Shown here: positions 44,888 to 59,221 of the stretch, piece by piece
How positions within the stretch are numbered: position 1 is the first letter of the stretch
How the letters are laid out: each line of letters begins with the position of its first letter
Assembly: GCA_025716855.1 (NCBI GenBank)
Contig: JAIXMQ010000005.1
Coordinates: 62,001-126,000, forward strand
Reading direction: 5' to 3'
Source of the DNA: Pilaira anomala
Taxonomy: Eukaryota; Mucoromycota; Mucoromycetes; Mucorales; Mucoraceae
Length of the DNA: 64,000 nucleotides
The notes under the pieces: generated by a model
Databases searched by the model: none
Told to the model about the DNA's origin: nothing
The model's input: only the letters and a program-made list of their open reading frames with translations
Program-made: the position numbers and the translations under genes

Positions 44888-46291
44888 TTATTTCAACTTT
44901 AAAGGTATATCTTTTAAAATGCCAATAAAAATATCGTGAAACATACTAATTTTACCAAAATCGAGTGCATTCTTTTGCCACCCTAAAGTACAATACAATT
45001 GATCATTCACAGTGATCGAATTCAATCCTAATGCCACAGTAAATGTTTGCGCACTTTGACAAAAATACAAATCAATTAATTTCCAAGTAGCATGATCACC
45101 TTGCTCTTCAAACTTGAATTTTCCCAGATCAGACAATTCTAATCCACCTGCTCTTCCCATGGACGAATTCTTTCTTTTGTCATACCAGTAATCACAGTAC
45201 GACGCAGGATACTCTGGTAAGTACTTGAGAAATAATGATTGTTTACTTGCTTCCTTCTTATTTGATTGTAAATCTTGATGATATCTCTTGGCTGCTTTCC
45301 AAATATCTTTTATCTCGAGCTGTTTCGGTGTCCAAACGCTGGTATAAGCACCAACATAATTTCCAATGACGTTAGCTGGAACGGCCGGGTGACACCATGC
45401 ACGACAATTAACCGGAGTACTAACTTCAGTCGTTTGCCCTGGATACAATTGTTTCCATGCCAACATCATGCTAATAAACACTATCGCATGAGGCGAAATA
45501 CCTCGTTGTTTGCATCCTTCTGTGATTGGCTTCCAAATATCCAAAGGCACATGAATCGTACGTACTTCTGTATCATGTGGTTCTTCCTCTACTGCTTCAA
45601 AATCACCTTTCCAGCCTTCTGTACTGAGTGGGTTAATCAAATTTGCAATAGAAACTGGTAAAACTTTGGGTGCCAAGCTTTTAAGTAAAACAGGTAACAC
45701 ATCCCAAATCACAGAGATGGAAGGTGGGTTGGATAATTCATAGGGTAAGGGGAATTTAAGATGCCTGACTGATATAATCTTGGATTTTTCTTCAGGTTCG
45801 TTATCATTGTTTAATTCTTGTAACAGTGTGTTCCATATAGTACATAAACTCATACCATCACCAATAATGTGATTTAAAGCAAGTGACACTGTACATTTTG
45901 AAGGCGATTCAGCTATAATCTTGAATCGCCAGAGCGGAACTGAAGCAGCCAGGTCGAATTCAGATGTTGTTTGTTCTTTAATAAGTTCTTCTAGTGACAT
46001 GGATTGGGTTTCTATCGAAACTATCTTTCCAAGGTCGATACTTGTGAGTTGTTCAAAGTGAATAGTGCTTTCGGTCGCATCTCGTACAACCATCGAAAGA
46101 GCTGCATGGGTATCGATAAGACGCGTTAAAGCAGGTTGAAAGTAACGCATATAAAAAGGAATGGGTGCTTCCTCATTTACAACATGTTTCAATGAGCCCG
46201 TCAAACAAATATTTCCATAAGCTCTAGTCAAATGTTTTGAGGTCTGATACTTCTCCAGTACACCTAATGGTCTGTCTTGGCGAGTGCTCAT
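44888..46291 (-). CDS. AATase/condensation-fold acyltransferase
   Basis: Single exon, 467 residues. The CoA-dependent acyltransferase fold is indicated by the catalytic HxxxDG motif in LALNHIIGDGMSLC (His141, Asp145, Gly146) and by the second conserved block VSTPVNCRAWC followed by NVIGNYVGAYTSVW. Size and the order of motifs resemble the alcohol acetyltransferase (AATase, Atf) family, which transfers acetyl groups from acetyl-CoA to alcohols or sterols at lipid droplets and the ER. No signal peptide or membrane segment is evident. Actual substrate is unknown; a condensation-like role in secondary metabolism is an alternative, but no carrier protein or synthetase gene is nearby. Confidence 0.78.
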   Translation of the reverse strand: MSTRQDRPLGVLEKYQTSKHLTRAYGNICLTGSLKHVVNEEAPIPFYMRYFQPALTRLIDTHAALSMVVRDATESTIHFEQLTSIDLGKIVSIETQSMSLEELIKEQTTSEFDLAASVPLWRFKIIAESPSKCTVSLALNHIIGDGMSLCTIWNTLLQELNNDNEPEEKSKIISVRHLKFPLPYELSNPPSISVIWDVLPVLLKSLAPKVLPVSIANLINPLSTEGWKGDFEAVEEEPHDTEVRTIHVPLDIWKPITEGCKQRGISPHAIVFISMMLAWKQLYPGQTTEVSTPVNCRAWCHPAVPANVIGNYVGAYTSVWTPKQLEIKDIWKAAKRYHQDLQSNKKEASKQSLFLKYLPEYPASYCDYWYDKRKNSSMGRAGGLELSDLGKFKFEEQGDHATWKLIDLYFCQSAQTFTVALGLNSITVNDQLYCTLGWQKNALDFGKISMFHDIFIGILKDIPLKLK

Positions 46292-46515
46292 TGATGTTAA
46301 AATTTGTATAAAACAATAAGAAAAAAAAAAAGGAATAACTTAATGGGTCACAAGAAAATTTATTTGTTTATTTCAAAATTAGTAATATGAAAATGTACAA
46401 AAAAAAAAAAAAAAAAAGAATGGGGGAAACTGTTTTGGGGAAAAAGGGGAATAATTCTTTTTTTTTTTTTTTTTTTTTTTTTTTTGTTTCTTTTTTGTTT
46501 TGAGTGTGTGTGAAT

Positions 46516-48228
46516 TTAAGCTATAATTGAAATTATCTTCTTCCAAACAAGTTTCCATTTAGGAATAGGGTTTCCATTTTTATCTAAACCATCATCTTCA
46601 CGTATATCAATTACATTATCATGAAATAAACCTGTTTCGAAATCCATTTCGTGGTTCTTGACAAACGCAGGTCGTTTCCATATTTTATGCCCGGCATAGA
46701 GTAATACTGCTAAGATTAATCCGATATAACTTGAGATAACGGCCGATGGGTCAATGGGTGCAAGAAAGGTATGATATCCTTGACCAAAGATAATCACTGT
46801 GCCTGCGATAATAACGATCCAATCGCCAATAGGAAACCATGGGGCACGGTAAGGAAGTGCTGTAAGTGATCGGTTTTGCGATACATAACCTTGGCGAAAC
46901 CTAAGATGGGTAATCGAGATACTGACCCAAGTAATTAATCCCGCAAGTGAAGTCAAATTTACCAACCAGTTAAACACAACACCTGCACCAAACAAAGAGG
47001 TAATAAATGCAATGCATCCTACAAGACATGTCATTAAAACTGACCACAATGGAATACCCCACTTATTAACTCGATTAAAGAAACGAGGGGCGAATCCGTC
47101 ATTAGCTAAAGACATGAGTGTACGAGAGGAAGAATAAACACCCGAGTTACCGGCCGAAATCATGGTAAGTAAAATAATTGCATTCATCATATCGGCCGCC
47201 CATGCTGCACCAGACTTTTCAAACACGAGTGTGAACGGGGAAATAGAAATATCGCTACCGCCATTTAAAAGATTAGGTTCAGTATAAGGAATAACAAGAC
47301 CAATGATAAGAATAGAGAGGATATAGAAGAGAATAATACGATAAAAAACTTGCTTCACTGCTGTAGGAACCGTCTTATGAGGGTTAGCAGATTCACCAGC
47401 AGTAATACCAACAATCTCCACACCATTGAAAGAATAAGCTGCATTAATGAACACATTGAAAATGCCTAAAAATCCAAAGGGAAAAGCACCTCCCTCTAAA
47501 TGGAAGTTTGAGACACCATAATTGACGCCACCAACAGCACCCGTATCAACACAGATACCAACAATTACAAAGATAACTACGACAATAATCTTGATAAATG
47601 AAATCCAATATTCGACTTCACCATATCCCTTGACAGAGAAAACATTAAGCGCTAATAAAATCACCAGACAGATTACTGACCAAACAACACTGTTGACGCT
47701 TGTAATCCAGTACTCCATAATCAAAGCAACACCTGTTAATTCGGATGCAACACCTACTGCCCAATTTGCCCAATAGACCCAACCCAACATAAATCCAAGC
47801 GATGGGTCTGCAAAACGATATGCGAAATGAGAAAAAGAACCAGCTACAGGAATAAGCGCAGACATTTCACCTAAACTCATCATGACACAAAATACTAGGA
47901 TACCAACAAGTCCATATGCAATAAGTGCACCACCAGGACCACCGTTAGCAATGGCTGACCCAGATGTCATGAATAGACCCGTACCTAAATGAGACAATAA
48001 AAAAAAAATAACGTTGAGTAACAATAACATTGATGTGTGCGTGTTTATTATAAACCACTTACCAATTGTACCACCTAGCGCAATCATTTGAATATGTCTA
48101 GCTTTTAAGCCACGTTGTAAAACTCGCTCATTTTGTTGTGTAGTTTCTTTTGAAGTAAAACTTAAACTATCTTCGACTACGATTTCTTGCTGTTCCGATG
48201 ATATTTTTTCTGTGTTTTTATCCACCAT
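46516..48228 (-). CDS. Amino acid permease A (APC superfamily, YAT type)
   Basis: Proton-coupled plasma-membrane amino acid importer. Two exons (48063-48228, 46516-47984) give 544 residues with twelve predicted helices. The hallmark start of helix 1, ALGGTIGTGLFMTSG, spans the 78-bp intron. Other family blocks are FCVMMSLGEMSALIPVAGSF (helix 3), AYSFNGVEIVGITAGE (helix 6), NSGVYSSSRTLMSLA (helix 8), and the C-terminal cytosolic KRPAFVKNHEMDFETG. The N-terminal tail is acidic with possible ubiquitin-acceptor lysines. It lies 1.8 kb upstream of a close paralog in tandem; the two proteins are nearly alignable throughout. Which amino acids are carried cannot be inferred. Confidence 0.93.
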   Translation of the reverse strand: MVDKNTEKISSEQQEIVVEDSLSFTSKETTQQNERVLQRGLKARHIQMIALGGTIGKWFIINTHTSMLLLLNVIFFLLSHLGTGLFMTSGSAIANGGPGGALIAYGLVGILVFCVMMSLGEMSALIPVAGSFSHFAYRFADPSLGFMLGWVYWANWAVGVASELTGVALIMEYWITSVNSVVWSVICLVILLALNVFSVKGYGEVEYWISFIKIIVVVIFVIVGICVDTGAVGGVNYGVSNFHLEGGAFPFGFLGIFNVFINAAYSFNGVEIVGITAGESANPHKTVPTAVKQVFYRIILFYILSILIIGLVIPYTEPNLLNGGSDISISPFTLVFEKSGAAWAADMMNAIILLTMISAGNSGVYSSSRTLMSLANDGFAPRFFNRVNKWGIPLWSVLMTCLVGCIAFITSLFGAGVVFNWLVNLTSLAGLITWVSISITHLRFRQGYVSQNRSLTALPYRAPWFPIGDWIVIIAGTVIIFGQGYHTFLAPIDPSAVISSYIGLILAVLLYAGHKIWKRPAFVKNHEMDFETGLFHDNVIDIREDDGLDKNGNPIPKWKLVWKKIISIIA

Positions 48229-49535
48229 TACGTTGTATTATTTTCGTATATTCGTGGCTCTAAAAAAAATTTTTTTTTTTGAATTTTTAAAATAAAATAA
48301 AATATAAAATAAAAAAGTTTAATATTTCCAAAAAAGAAACTTAAAAAAATACTAGAAAATTGCTTCTTTTATATAAGAAATGCCAAGTAGCCCACTATTT
48401 TCTTTTTGGTTACAATAAAGATTTACCTACTTTTTTAGTGGAAAAATGTGTCTGCATAAGAGGAGCATGAATTTAAAAACTTATGACATTATCAATATCG
48501 ATTGGAAAAACTATATATATGATATCATATTAGTAGTCTACAAGTGCGTAGTATAGAAAAAAATCCTTATAGCTTTCACTCAAGCAAATTAGATTTTTAA
48601 TATAAATAAATGTCTTTTTTTTTTTATTTTTACAAGAGATAGGTCTTTTTTAGTTAAAAATCAAATTGTATTACATCCGTGGGATTATGTACATAGCAGC
48701 TTCAATCGCGATGGATTTCGATTGTGTCAAACTATTTGTAAAAATCATTCAAACGGATCTTGAAAAAAAAAATAGATGAAGATGTAAAATAAAAATAAAA
48801 ATATACGGAGTGGTGCAATAAACATCAAATCACAACCAAAGACTATATACTTTAAAGTCAGTTTCATCATAATGCAAAAATAAATAAAAATTGTAGCGTT
48901 CCACGGCTGAAATGATTACAATATCATAAAAACGAATCTTAGTTATACCTGAATACAATTATTTGAAATATATACCTAAATTTGTGAAACAGGTTATATA
49001 CTAGAATCCAAGAAAGTAAAAAAATAAATAAAAAAAAAGCACGAAAAATTAAGAAATAGTTTATAAAATTAATAGGATCGAAACAAATGTATTTAAAGTT
49101 CATTAAAATAGTTAGGGTAACCATTCACATTATAAATGTATGCTACGTTTGTGCACTAAAAAATAAAGCTTAATAAATCAGAGTTAAGGTTTTAGGAACG
49201 TCAAAAAAAAAAAAAGCCCTGTGCTGTAGTGGAACATTAGATAAAGTTGATACGCTATCTAAGATAAAAATGTTTCATCTCGAAGTAAAGGGATCAAGTG
49301 AAGAGGAGTAAAAATGAAGGAGAAACATAAATTTGAAGCTGTATCGAGTTTGTTTTAGATCAATTGAGGAACTTTTTTTTTTAAAAAAATCAAAAAAAAA
49401 TCAAAAGGAGTAAAGATCTAACTTTACCAAACTTGATAAAATTAAATATGTTGCTTGTATCGATTTTATTAAAACAAACATAACAGTTACGCTTTAGTTA
49501 TGTAATCCAAATCGTTTATTTTAAGTCAAAAACTG

Positions 49536-49597
<62 letters not shown>

Positions 49598-50004
49598 TTT
49601 AGATTTCGATAATTATAGCGCACGGTCTATGGCAGACAAAACATAAGGCTGATTCGATTTCGTAAAAGTTTGGTAATCGTGTAGTACACATCTTTTGGTT
49701 TCATGACAATATAAACAATTGAAAAAAAAAAGAGACTAAACTTTTCTAAGGCTTGATATGTAATTAATCGAGGAAATAGAAAAGAATAGAATAAAGTTTT
49801 TTTTTTTTTTTTAATCTTGTTGAAAGTTTTTATTATTAAGTATAATTTTTTTTTTTAAAAGAAAAGAATGGATAAATAAATATTGATGAAATAAAAGTAA
49901 AATATATGTACACGAAGGTTAAATAATAGTAATAAGGGGAATATGTTGTTGAAACACATATTTACAAATTAAGTAAAAGAGTTAAAGAGGTATTAAATGA
50001 AAAA
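48229..50004. other. 1.8-kb region between the tandem permeases
   Basis: Promoter of permease A plus 3' flank of permease B. Contains a 58-T tract (49538-49595), a T/A junction at 49373-49389 and the single A(n)T(n) junction of the window (48262-48279). No GATAAG nitrogen-regulator site was evident on inspection. No gene is seen. Confidence 0.5.
49538..49595. repeat. 58-nt T homopolymer between the permeases
   Basis: Uninterrupted T run about 1.3 kb upstream of permease A and 0.4 kb beyond the permease B stop codon. Confidence 0.9.
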
Positions 50005-51633
50005 TTAAGCAATAATATTAATGATCTTAGAACCAATACGCTTCCACAAAGGAAGAGGATTACCATTGATATCTAAACCATTATCCTCGCGAATATCCAT
50101 AACAGTTTGTTGCATGGTACCAGTTTCAAAATCCATATCCATATTCTTGACAAAAGAAGGACGCTTCCAAATCTTGTGAGCACCGTAAAGGACAACTGCC
50201 AAGATTAAACCAATATAGGTAGAAACGACATTGGAACCAGTGATAGGAGCGATAAAGGACTTGTAACCTTGACCAAAGATAATAATACAACCAGCAATGA
50301 TAACAAAGATATCACAGAAGGGGAATAAAGGAGCAATATAGGGAAGGTTGGTAAGTGCACGGCCTTGAGAGACATAACCTTGACGGAAACGAATATGAGT
50401 AACAGAGATAGAAACCCAAGTGATCAAACCAGCAAGAGAAGTAAGACGAGTTAACCAGTCAAAGACAACACCGGAACCGAAGAGAGAAGTCAAGAAAGCA
50501 AGACAACCAATGAAACAAGTAGCCAATACAGAGTAAAGAGGAATACCCCAACGGTTAACACGAGTAAAGAACTTGGGAGCATAACCATCATTGGCTAAAG
50601 ATAAGAGAGTACGAGAAGAAGAGTAGACACCAGAGTTACCAGCAGAGACCATGGTGATCAAGATAACTGCATTCATCATATCAGCAGCCCAAGAAGCACC
50701 AGCCTTTTTGAAGACAAGAGTGAAAGGAGAGACAGAAATGTTATCAGAACCACTCAAGAGATCAGGTTCAGTGTAGGGAATAATAAGACCAATGATGAGA
50801 ATGGAAAGGATATAGAACAAGATAATACGCCAAAAGACTTGCTTGACAGCAGCAGGAACAGTCTTGTGAGGGTTAGCAGATTCACCAGCAGTAATACCAA
50901 CAATTTCAACACCGTTGAAAGAGAAGGCAGCGGTAATGAAGACATTGAATACACCGAGGAAACCGTTAGGGAAAGCACCACCTTCTAAATGGAAGTTGGA
51001 AACACCATAGTAAACACCGCCAACAGCACCTGTATCAACACAGATACCGACAATGATGAAGATGACAACAACCAAGATTTTAATGAAAGAAATCCAGTAT
51101 TCAATTTCACCAAAGCCTTTGACAGAGAAGACATTGATAAGAACAAGGATAACAAGACATACAACGGACCAAACAACACTGTTGATACTTGTGATCCAAA
51201 ATTCCATAAGAATTGCAACACCAGTTAATTCAACAGCTACACCAACGGCCCAATTAGCCCAGTAAACCCATCCAACCATGAAACCAAGAGAGGGATCAGC
51301 GAAACGGGTAGCGAAATGAGAGAAAGAACCAGCAACAGGGATGTATGCGGCCATCTCACCTAAACTCATCATAACACAAAAGACAAGAAGACCGACTAAA
51401 GCATAACCAACAAGGGCACCACCAGGGCCACCACCTGAAATGGCTTTACCAGAAGCCATGAATAAACCTGTACCAATGGTACCACCAAGGGCAATCATTT
51501 GAATGTGACGAGCCTTCAAACCACGTTTCAGGGAATGCTTTTGATCTTGAGCAGAAGCCTCAGTAGTAAAACTTTCGGCGCTTTCAATGACAGTATGATC
51601 ATCGACTTGAGTTTTCTCTTTATCTTGAGACAT
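50005..51633 (-). CDS. Amino acid permease B, intronless paralog of permease A
   Basis: Single exon of 542 residues with the same twelve-helix layout as permease A: ALGGTIGTGLFMASG, FCVMMSLGEMAAYIPVAGSF, AFSFNGVEIVGITAGE, NSGVYSSSRTLLSLA and KRPSFVKNMDMDFETG. It lacks the intron that interrupts TIG/TGL in its neighbour. Codon use is visibly shifted to C- and G-ending codons (AAG, GTC, ATC, ACC) compared with permease A, suggesting stronger expression. The start ATG at 51633 gives MSQDKEKTQ; the longer frame upstream has no ATG. A perfect 36-bp palindrome lies about 340 bp upstream. Confidence 0.94.
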   Translation of the reverse strand: MSQDKEKTQVDDHTVIESAESFTTEASAQDQKHSLKRGLKARHIQMIALGGTIGTGLFMASGKAISGGGPGGALVGYALVGLLVFCVMMSLGEMAAYIPVAGSFSHFATRFADPSLGFMVGWVYWANWAVGVAVELTGVAILMEFWITSINSVVWSVVCLVILVLINVFSVKGFGEIEYWISFIKILVVVIFIIVGICVDTGAVGGVYYGVSNFHLEGGAFPNGFLGVFNVFITAAFSFNGVEIVGITAGESANPHKTVPAAVKQVFWRIILFYILSILIIGLIIPYTEPDLLSGSDNISVSPFTLVFKKAGASWAADMMNAVILITMVSAGNSGVYSSSRTLLSLANDGYAPKFFTRVNRWGIPLYSVLATCFIGCLAFLTSLFGSGVVFDWLTRLTSLAGLITWVSISVTHIRFRQGYVSQGRALTNLPYIAPLFPFCDIFVIIAGCIIIFGQGYKSFIAPITGSNVVSTYIGLILAVVLYGAHKIWKRPSFVKNMDMDFETGTMQQTVMDIREDNGLDINGNPLPLWKRIGSKIINIIA

Positions 51634-51901
51634 TTTGATTTTTTTTTTCTTGAACAAAGGAAAGAAAAAAAAGAGGAATTGATTTGATTACTTTGTTATA
51701 TAGTATAGAGGCCAGTGACCCGGATTAAGATATTGATACTTTTAAAGAAAAAGATTGAATAAATTAAGTAAAAAAGAGCTTTTTTTTTAAAAAAAAAAAA
51801 AGTTATTAAAATATAATGAGAATAATGATATAAAAAAAAAAGGAATACGAAAAGGTCCTGTCTTTTATATAGAATTTGCTTTAGATTGAGTTTGGATCGT
51901 G

Positions 51902-51936
<35 letters not shown>

Positions 51937-54882
51937 AAACTGAAAACAGATCATAAATCAAAAAATCCCCGCAACAAAAAAGTTAGCATACACTTGTATG
52001 CTAACTTTTTTTAAATTGATAAACTAGTAAAGAAAAGAACTTTCCCACCCTCTTTTTTTTTATTTTATTTTGTTTTCCCTACCATTTGTATAACTGTATA
52101 TCGGTAAATGCTGATATAAAGTTAAATTTAATCGATAAGAAGTTCTCTCACATTCATTTTAATTTTTTTTTGCATCGAAACCTCCTTTTTTTTTTTTTTA
52201 AAGTTCTATAACTCAAGATTAGGTAACATAAATCGATTTCAAATTATTACTGGTGTGAGAGGAAAGATGGTGTCAGCAATAACCTTTCTTATTGGTCACT
52301 GACATATTAGCCAACGAGATGTCAATCTCTTTTTTTTAATTTCAAGGTCAATGGATAAGTAGCCGAAAAAGGAAATATACAAATGGTTTAGTTTCATATG
52401 ACACAAAATTATAAAGAAAAAGGGTCGATCGTTGTTTGGTTCATGAAAAAAAAAAAAAAGGGGGACGGTAATATAGAGGTTGTTTTTGGTAAATAATGAA
52501 CATAATTGGAAATAAACAATATAATTGGTATTATTACGCAAATGTTTAAATAGAGAATGACCTGTTTGTTTCGTTATTTCGCAACAAACTCTTTGTATGG
52601 CGTCTTTTCAATGAATTACAAATTTGATTTATCAAAAAGGTCCCAGGATGAACTCAGTCGATAAAGTGTTCGGCTTCAATCTTTTTCGTTTCTATCGTAA
52701 CACCTGATTTAAAACGCAAATGTTGAGGGATTCTCAGTAGAGAGAGAGTGTGTGTGAGAGGGTGAGAGAGATAACTTGCTATTTTTTCATGATCAATCGT
52801 ACTGCTATGAACAAACAATTTTGGTGTATATTATAAACAAATAAATACTTCCTATAAAAGTTGATTTAGTAGAATAGATCAAAGTAAGTACACTGAGACA
52901 AATATGGGTTTTTCGACGACATTTTAACACATGGTCCTTCTTTGTTTTCTCTCTCTCTTTTTTTTTTTTTTAAACGGTATTTTAAATCCGTATAACATAG
53001 AGAGATTACCTTTTGAAAAAACTAGATGGCGATAATTTGTTGGTGTAATTTAAAGCTAACAGTTTGTGGGCAAGTTTACGAAAAGGAAAAAAAAAAAAGG
53101 CATGATTTTTACTTTTTTATTTTAAATGTATATATATATATATAATATCCCCATCTTGATCTTGTATTGCGCCATAGTGAAAAAAAAAAAAAAAGATCAA
53201 AGCAATCAGAGCGTACTTCCCGTTTACTAATCTTAAAATGAATAAAGTTGCACTATTTCACTAAACTCTAAAAATCGTTAGTTAGATTTTGTTCTCTCAT
53301 CTAACTAGCTGGCAACGTTCTACTCAACTAAACTTATGAATTATAGATCAAGGCTCAAACTATTAAATTACTTCCTTTAGTCTGTAATTTACTAATGAAA
53401 CAAGTGTTTCATAACACATTAGTTACTGTGGTCTATATATTCAGATCAAATCCTGCTATTTAATTTCAAATTTCTATATATGATGAATATGTTTTCGAAA
53501 AAGTTATGATGATTGAACACATCTTGATTTCACTTACCTATTAAAGTTAAAGCTGGTATCTTAACCATCTGAGATAAAATATCACTATTGCGGATACAAT
53601 TTTTAGCGAAATAAATATATCATCTGCATTAAAAGAAAGGAAACAATAAGACTTAGAAAATAGTAGTAGAGGTTAAAACAAACAAAACTAACTAAATTTT
53701 GGTTACCTCTTAACATTTTCATTCGCACTAACGCTTTTCTTTTACAAAGATCTTGACGATATATTTATACCACCTTTTTTTCTAAAAAAGATAGGGTTTT
53801 TTTTTTTCTTATCTGTGCAAGTGTAGCACGAATAATTATATTTTCTAAAAAATTATCTGTGATTAAATATAGCAATTAACACTTTTTTTTTTTTTTTTTT
53901 TTTTTAGGTAAACACAAACATGTCAAAGAAGCATTAAATCGTGTATACCCTTTGAAATAAGATTCAAGATTGGCAAACGTTTTTCTTTGTAGGTGACCTG
54001 GTTAATAAAAAATACTAAAAAAAGTTAAAGCTTCAAAATATGTGATATATAATTTTTGGGCCTGTAAAAAATATCTCGGTTTGAAATCCAAATTCATGCA
54101 AGGCAAATTTCACTAGTAGTAGAGGTTGCCTTTTTTACATAAAGTAAGAATGCATACAACATTACTTTCAACGCAGACATAACTTGATAAAAATAAGTTT
54201 AGCTATGAAGTTTTATGACCATTGTATGTATTGCTTTTCAAGCTTATATAGTGGGCTTTAATGTATGCACGAATATTAAAAAAAAAAAAAAAATCCAAAT
54301 TTTTTGTATTCGAAAATCAAATCAAAGTACTTCAAAGTCAATTATTTAAACTTTGTCTTCTGAACCATAATAAAACCGCGGCCCTGTCGACTACAAATAA
54401 AAATTAGGTTCTTGGGTATATTTTTGATTATCAAGTCCTACATACTGATCTCAAAAAAAAAAAAGAAGTTTTCGTAGTTTTAAAGTCTTTTTTAGATGCT
54501 AATCTTGTTGTTCTTCAGCGAATAAAGTAAAATAAAAACTTTAATTATGCTATAATAAAAAAACTATTCAACTCTTTGTAAAGAGAACATAACTTTTAAA
54601 AAACTACTACATTTTTTTTTTGGAGTATATATCTTCAATTTTTTTTTTGGGAAATAATTTTATAGACATGGAATAAACTAACAAAATATATGGAAAATAA
54701 TCTTAAACAGAGAATGAGTCTTTGTGTAATTTTATTTAAAAGCTAAATAACTAAATACAAATAGTAGTTACTATATAATAATTAATGGATATTACAGAAA
54801 TAATACAATATATAGGTAATATTTCTGTTCTTTTTGTTTTTGTTTTGCAAATAAAAAAAATACGATATAGAAATATATACAA
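51634..54882. other. 3.2-kb region without recognisable genes
   Basis: Between permease B and the Polo kinase 3' end. Holds a 9-T/13-A junction (51780-51801), a 27-A run near 51905, the palindrome at 51976-52011, a (AG/TG) tract near 52740-52770 and a 23-T run near 53883. A tRNA-like D-arm at about 52650 was examined and rejected. No gene is supported. Confidence 0.5.
51976..52011. repeat. Perfect 36-bp inverted repeat, 17-bp arms with a 2-nt centre
   Basis: Left arm AAAAAAGTTAGCATACA (51976-51992), centre CT, right arm its exact complement (51995-52011). It lies upstream of permease B. It could extrude as a cruciform, serve as a dimeric regulator site or, if transcribed, form a hairpin. It is not part of a recognised element. 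Confidence 0.9.
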
Positions 54883-57920
<3,038 letters not shown>

Positions 57921-58165
57921 TAGCTATTTTTTTTTTTTTTAAAAAAAAATAAAACCAAACAAAGAAATATGTGTATTATGTAAAGAAAGAAAGAAAGAAA
58001 TAGGAAGAAAAAAAATTGATATATATATATATATATATATATATACTTGAATATATACTTAATGTACGTGACATATTTTGGGCCGTCACGATAAGCAGGT
58101 AATAATGTACGCGTTGAGTGAGTTTATTTTTTTTTTTTTTTTGAAAAAAATAAAGAGAAAGACAA

Positions 58166-59057
58166 TTACAATAATGATAATTCAAGTGACCAAGTTCTAC
58201 GAGACCATAAATTAATTGATTCGTTATCAATTGTAACCAAAGATTTTGACCACCAACATTTTTTCTAAACAATAAGATTTTTAGTCGATATGTATTTATA
58301 AATTTTAAGATAAATATTTACTGCAGGTTTCTTCCAAAATATCATTAGCTTTTGTCCACAATTTACTTTATTCTTTTCATCAAGACAGATCAAAGATAAA
58401 CTAGAAATACAGGCCTTGTTAGGTTCAGTTGCCCTATGAGCCCAACGATCCGATTTTGAGAAGCCAGACTGACATAAGAGATCGATCAAATGATGATCTT
58501 CTGTATTCAATAAGGTTTCAAAGATCAAATCTTGTTGTACTAGTAAATCACTTGTCTTTTGTTTAAAACAAGGCAGCATGTGAGTTGAGGTTACAACCAG
58601 AAAAAATTCAAGCTCTTCACGTAGTACAACAATAGCTTGTTTTGTTAATAACGGATTCAGGGGAATACCTGATGCAACTGCATAAGCTAAATAAGCATCT
58701 TCTTCAAATTCATTATGTATCAATTCTTTTTGTGCCTTTTCAAAATAATCCAATACATAATTAAGACATTCAATATTAAAGTCTACTATACAAAAGCTAG
58801 ACGTTTCTTCGTCTAATACGTAGCCATTTGGAAACATGACAATTAGTATACTCTCTGGTAAACTTAACTATTATGTAATATCATAAGACTCGAGAATTTT
58901 ATTTTAATTTTAAAAATTATGTTACCATGGTATCCCGTGCTATATCTACACGATTTCCTCTTAATGATAAATTTAATATACTCGGTAAATGTTGTTTTGA
59001 TTTCTTTTCATTGATTGTGCCACTATTGTTATTATTTATTTGTGTTATTACGGTCAT
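58166..59057 (-). CDS. WHI2-like BTB/POZ-domain protein
   Basis: Three exons (58926-59057, 58322-58867, 58166-58264) give 258 residues. The BTB fold begins after a short Asn-rich leader with LNLSLRGNRVDIARDTM, then LPESILIVMFPNGYVLDEE and CLNYVLDYF, resembling the N-terminal domain of yeast Whi2. Whi2 partners Psr phosphatases in stress signalling and restrains growth under low amino acids. No membrane segment is seen. The C-terminal exon (KKCWWSKSLVT) follows a GTAAAT donor and is less certain; without that splice the frame would end shortly after the intron. The gene sits between Polo kinase and ribosomal eS6 with gaps of about 245 and 164 bp. Confidence 0.75.
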
Positions 59058-59221
59058 TATAAAAAAAAAAAAGAAAGAGAGAGAAGAACAAAAGAATAGG
59101 AGAAACAAAAACCTCTATTACAAAAGGAGGAGAGAGAGAGAGAGACGTAATTTTTTTTTTAATTATTTTATTGAATTGAAATTTTGTTATATTTTGGGGA
59201 TGAAAATTCTACAACATAAAC

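Noticed and set aside
52629..52705. tRNA-like stretch containing AACTCAGTCGATAAAGTGTTCGGCTTC
   Set aside because: The D-arm looks tRNA-like, but there is no TTCGAAT T-loop, the acceptor stem does not pair and no anticodon arm closes. At most a tRNA fragment; not called.
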